DNA of 64,000 bases from an uncultured Prevotellaceae bacterium (GTDB lineage Bacteria; Bacteroidota; Bacteroidia; Bacteroidales; Bacteroidaceae), in NCBI GenBank assembly GCA_900316685.1, contig ONDS01000001.1, forward strand, positions 150,274 to 214,273, given 5' to 3'. Shown in pieces: positions 62,497-64,000 of this stretch (position 1 is its first letter; each line of letters opens with the position of its first letter). A model generated the notes under the pieces. It saw only the letters and a list, made by a program, of their open reading frames with translations. It had not been told where the DNA came from and searched no databases. The position numbers were made by a program, and so were the translations under genes.

Positions 62497-62783
62497 GCGT
62501 TTTCTATTGGTTCGCATCATTGAAGCAATACTTCGCCATGCTCTTTCCGCATTTCTTCCAGCCCATGCCCTCCGACAACGGAGGAAATTTGTTGGGCGGA
62601 AGTTCCAATCTCTTCGCGCAACTACGAGATTCAACAAATGCGCAAATTCGCGCTCTCACTGGTGGCGACGTCACCAAGGAGGAAGCCATCAAGAAGATGG
62701 ACACGCATCGCGCCCTGACTGAGCTTGATGCCAAAGCCCGTGAAGCGGAAGAGTATAGACAACAAATCAAACAAAACAAATAG
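62439..62783 (+). CDS. Phage-like protein, 3' part of a probably split gene
   Basis: 114 residues (MSQVLYDCEHIKPSQAQLVS). VFYWFASLKQYFAMLFPHFF is followed by a polar, charged C-terminus (TKEEAIKKMDTHRALTELDA). It overlaps the previous frame by 58 bp in a different phase. It could be translated on its own, or be the C-terminal half of the gene that starts at 61996. Confidence 0.5.
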   Translation: MSQVLYDCEHIKPSQAQLVSVFYWFASLKQYFAMLFPHFFQPMPSDNGGNLLGGSSNLFAQLRDSTNAQIRALTGGDVTKEEAIKKMDTHRALTELDAKAREAEEYRQQIKQNK

Positions 62784-62787
62784 CACT

Positions 62788-63333
62788 ATGCCTACAAACA
62801 ACATTACCCCCTCTACGGGAGGGGGACAGGGGGAGGCTCCCACTAATTTCAACTGGAACGCCACCGCTTTCTTCCTGGATCTCACCGCACGTAACAAGTT
62901 CGCACGTGAGCATGACTTCGCCTTCTGCCGTGTCAGCGGACTGGAAGGTTTCGAGGAAGCGTTGGCACATCTGCAATCGGACAAGGCCTTCGTCTGCGTC
63001 TCTGACATCTCGCAAGGCTACACGGAATTGAACAACACACCGCACACGCGCCGCGTGAAGACGGTGTTCCTCGCCATGCGTCACGCCATCGACGACATGG
63101 CCGCAAGGCAGCGCTGCATGGAATCCATGCGCGAGCTCTTCCGGCAGTTCATGTCCATGCTGATATTGGAGCAGACAAAGCTCCAGCAGCATGCACTCTA
63201 TCTTGACCCGCGTATCTCCTTCCAAGAAATCGACCGCTATTTCTTTTCAGGATGCGCCTGCGCCTACTTCCAAATCGCCGTAGACACCTACACCGATTTA
63301 CGTTTCAATCCTGAAGAGTGGGACAATGCCTGA
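62788..63333 (+). CDS. Phage-like protein of unknown function
   Basis: 181 residues from the ATG at 62788 (MPTNNITPSTGGGQGEAPTN). Residues 5-17 are encoded by a GC-rich repeat element inserted in frame. The rest is helical (FLDLTARNKFAREHDFAFCR, MAARQRCMESMRELFRQFMS, DPRISFQEIDRYFFSGCACA). No family was recognised beyond the genomic setting. It overlaps the next gene by 8 bp. Confidence 0.6.
   Translation: MPTNNITPSTGGGQGEAPTNFNWNATAFFLDLTARNKFAREHDFAFCRVSGLEGFEEALAHLQSDKAFVCVSDISQGYTELNNTPHTRRVKTVFLAMRHAIDDMAARQRCMESMRELFRQFMSMLILEQTKLQQHALYLDPRISFQEIDRYFFSGCACAYFQIAVDTYTDLRFNPEEWDNA
62807..62838. repeat. GC-rich repeat inserted in frame near a gene start
   Basis: CCCCCTCTACGGGAGGGGG then ACAGGGGGAGGCT, encoding a Gly-rich segment (STGGGQGEA) just after the start codon. 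Confidence 0.65.
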
Positions 63334-63748
63334 AATACGTGACACCCAACAAGAACGCCAAAAGTTCATTACGGCATTTAACAACACCATGCTGAAAATC
63401 TGGCGTGAGCAGATCACCCTCCTCGATGTCATCGACACCGGGCGGCTGCTCAAATCTCCTAAGTCCGTACAGACAACGGCTGACGGGCGCTTCATTGAAG
63501 CCACCCTCTCGCAAGCCTTCCTCGAATACGGACTGTGGCAGGACTTCGGGACGGGAAAGGAAATCCCCCGAGGCAACCCGGGGGATATAGGACGCGACCG
63601 CAAACGAAAACCTAAACGCTGGTTTTCCAAAAAGTATTACGCCTCCGTAATGAACTTACGCGACTTCATGGCGAAGTCTATAGGGGAAGAATTCGTCGGC
63701 CTAGTTGCACGTGCTATTGATGACAAATACCGTAGGTATAATCATTAA
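63326..63748 (+). CDS. Phage-like head/tail-joining (gp10-like) protein
   Basis: 140 residues (MPEIRDTQQERQKFITAFNN). DTGRLLKSPKSVQTTADGRF, ATLSQAFLEYGLWQDFGTGK and the basic GRDRKRKPKRWFSKKYYASV resemble HK97-gp10-type tail-completion proteins, including the YGxxxxFGT segment. The assignment rests on this pattern only. Confidence 0.5.
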   Translation: MPEIRDTQQERQKFITAFNNTMLKIWREQITLLDVIDTGRLLKSPKSVQTTADGRFIEATLSQAFLEYGLWQDFGTGKEIPRGNPGDIGRDRKRKPKRWFSKKYYASVMNLRDFMAKSIGEEFVGLVARAIDDKYRRYNH

Positions 63749-63813
63749 AAATAATTAAACAAAAAAACAATGACACAAAAAAACACTACCTTTGCAAAAA
63801 AATAATAGGTTAT

Positions 63814-64000
63814 ATGAAAAGGTTATATTTGTTGTTAATTCTTTCAATTGTGGGGTTTATTTCAATTTCTGCTCAAACTACCGCAGAAAAAATGACTCTT
63901 ATTAAAGATTATCTTGCAGAAAATGCTACAAAATTTCTGACGGTTAAAGGTATAGAGTTAAAACCGAATATGGAGATGAAATATCTCTTAAACGAAGTAG
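63814..64000 (+). CDS. Secreted AT-rich protein, 5' part
   Basis: Begins at the ATG at 63814 (MKRLYLLLILSIVGFISISA, a signal peptide ending before QTTAEK) and runs off the right edge after 62 codons. A TACCTTTG box lies at 63787-63794. Codon use is strongly AT-rich compared with the rest of the window, so it may be a recent acquisition, perhaps cargo of the phage-like region. Confidence 0.65.
   Translation, partial: MKRLYLLLILSIVGFISISAQTTAEKMTLIKDYLAENATKFLTVKGIELKPNMEMKYLLNEV

Larger units (their letters stand above)
61996..63748 (+). mobile_element. Phage-like gene cluster (partial view)
   Basis: Four short, tightly packed plus-strand frames without signal peptides, one resembling head/tail-joining proteins, bordered by AT-rich DNA. 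Gene density, overlaps and lack of promoters between them fit phage or tail-like modules, but no terminase, portal or integrase is visible. Confidence 0.4.

Overview
The window reads as chromosomal DNA of a Bacteroidales bacterium, most likely a Prevotella-type (Prevotellaceae) organism. The evidence is: a MurF/alanine-racemase fusion, the bifunctional Fkp enzyme of L-fucose salvage, GSCFA, YfhO, DUF1573, DUF3078 and DUF2582 proteins, a C-terminal gliding/type IX secretion domain, and promoters of the Bacteroidetes form TTTG-N19/20-TAnnTTTG in place of sigma-70 boxes. Coding DNA is moderately GC-rich; intergenic DNA is AT-rich and full of dispersed repeats. No tRNA or rRNA gene was recognised.

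Layout. 1-7.0 kb (minus strand): yfhO-like gene, fkp, GSCFA gene and the start of murF/alr, a cell-envelope and fucose-salvage run. 7.2-13.4 kb (plus strand): mltG, a 1.2 kb repeat-rich gap, glnS behind stacked promoters, a TPR protein and a DedA protein with overlapping stop and start. 14.0-26.8 kb (minus strand): an accessory island. Four secreted formylglycine-generating-enzyme-fold (SUMF1-like) genes, one broken by an in-frame stop, surround a signalling cassette: Ser/Thr kinase, LytTR protein, FHA membrane protein, secreted caspase-like protease, acidic protein, zinc-ribbon FHA protein, PP2C phosphatase and Sel1-repeat protein. Three of the SUMF1-like genes end in variable regions whose differences fall on positions 1 and 2 of NNY codons inside an otherwise conserved frame. 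That is the signature of a diversity-generating retroelement (DGR). No reverse transcriptase or template repeat is visible here.

27.3-35.6 kb: xylA-xylB, two small winged-helix proteins, aspS, a DUF1573 protein and a DUF3078 outer-membrane protein. 36-47 kb: yidC, an S9 peptidase, an MFS transporter, two tandem DcuB-type C4-dicarboxylate carriers and a POT peptide transporter. Apart from yidC this suggests peptide uptake, amino-acid fermentation and dicarboxylate exchange. 46.8-61.7 kb: envelope and secreted proteins (OMP barrel, LysM/periplasmic-binding protein, CHU_C protein), uvrA, a second Sel1 protein, a candidate small RNA, a protein with an 11-residue repeat, a CHAT-protease remnant, an acetylxylan-esterase-like enzyme, a lipoprotein, a methyltransferase/glycosyltransferase pair and a secreted beta-rich protein. 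62-64 kb: a small phage-like cluster continuing off the right edge.

Repeats are a theme. Heptanucleotide tracts (AACACTC, AACGTTC, GRRGTGA and relatives) abut or enter the 3' ends of many genes. GC-rich palindromic elements recur at about ten gene-free sites. Two long intergenic segments are duplicated within the DGR-target island. The most noteworthy content is the pairing of DGR-type variable proteins with a kinase/phosphatase/FHA/caspase cassette.
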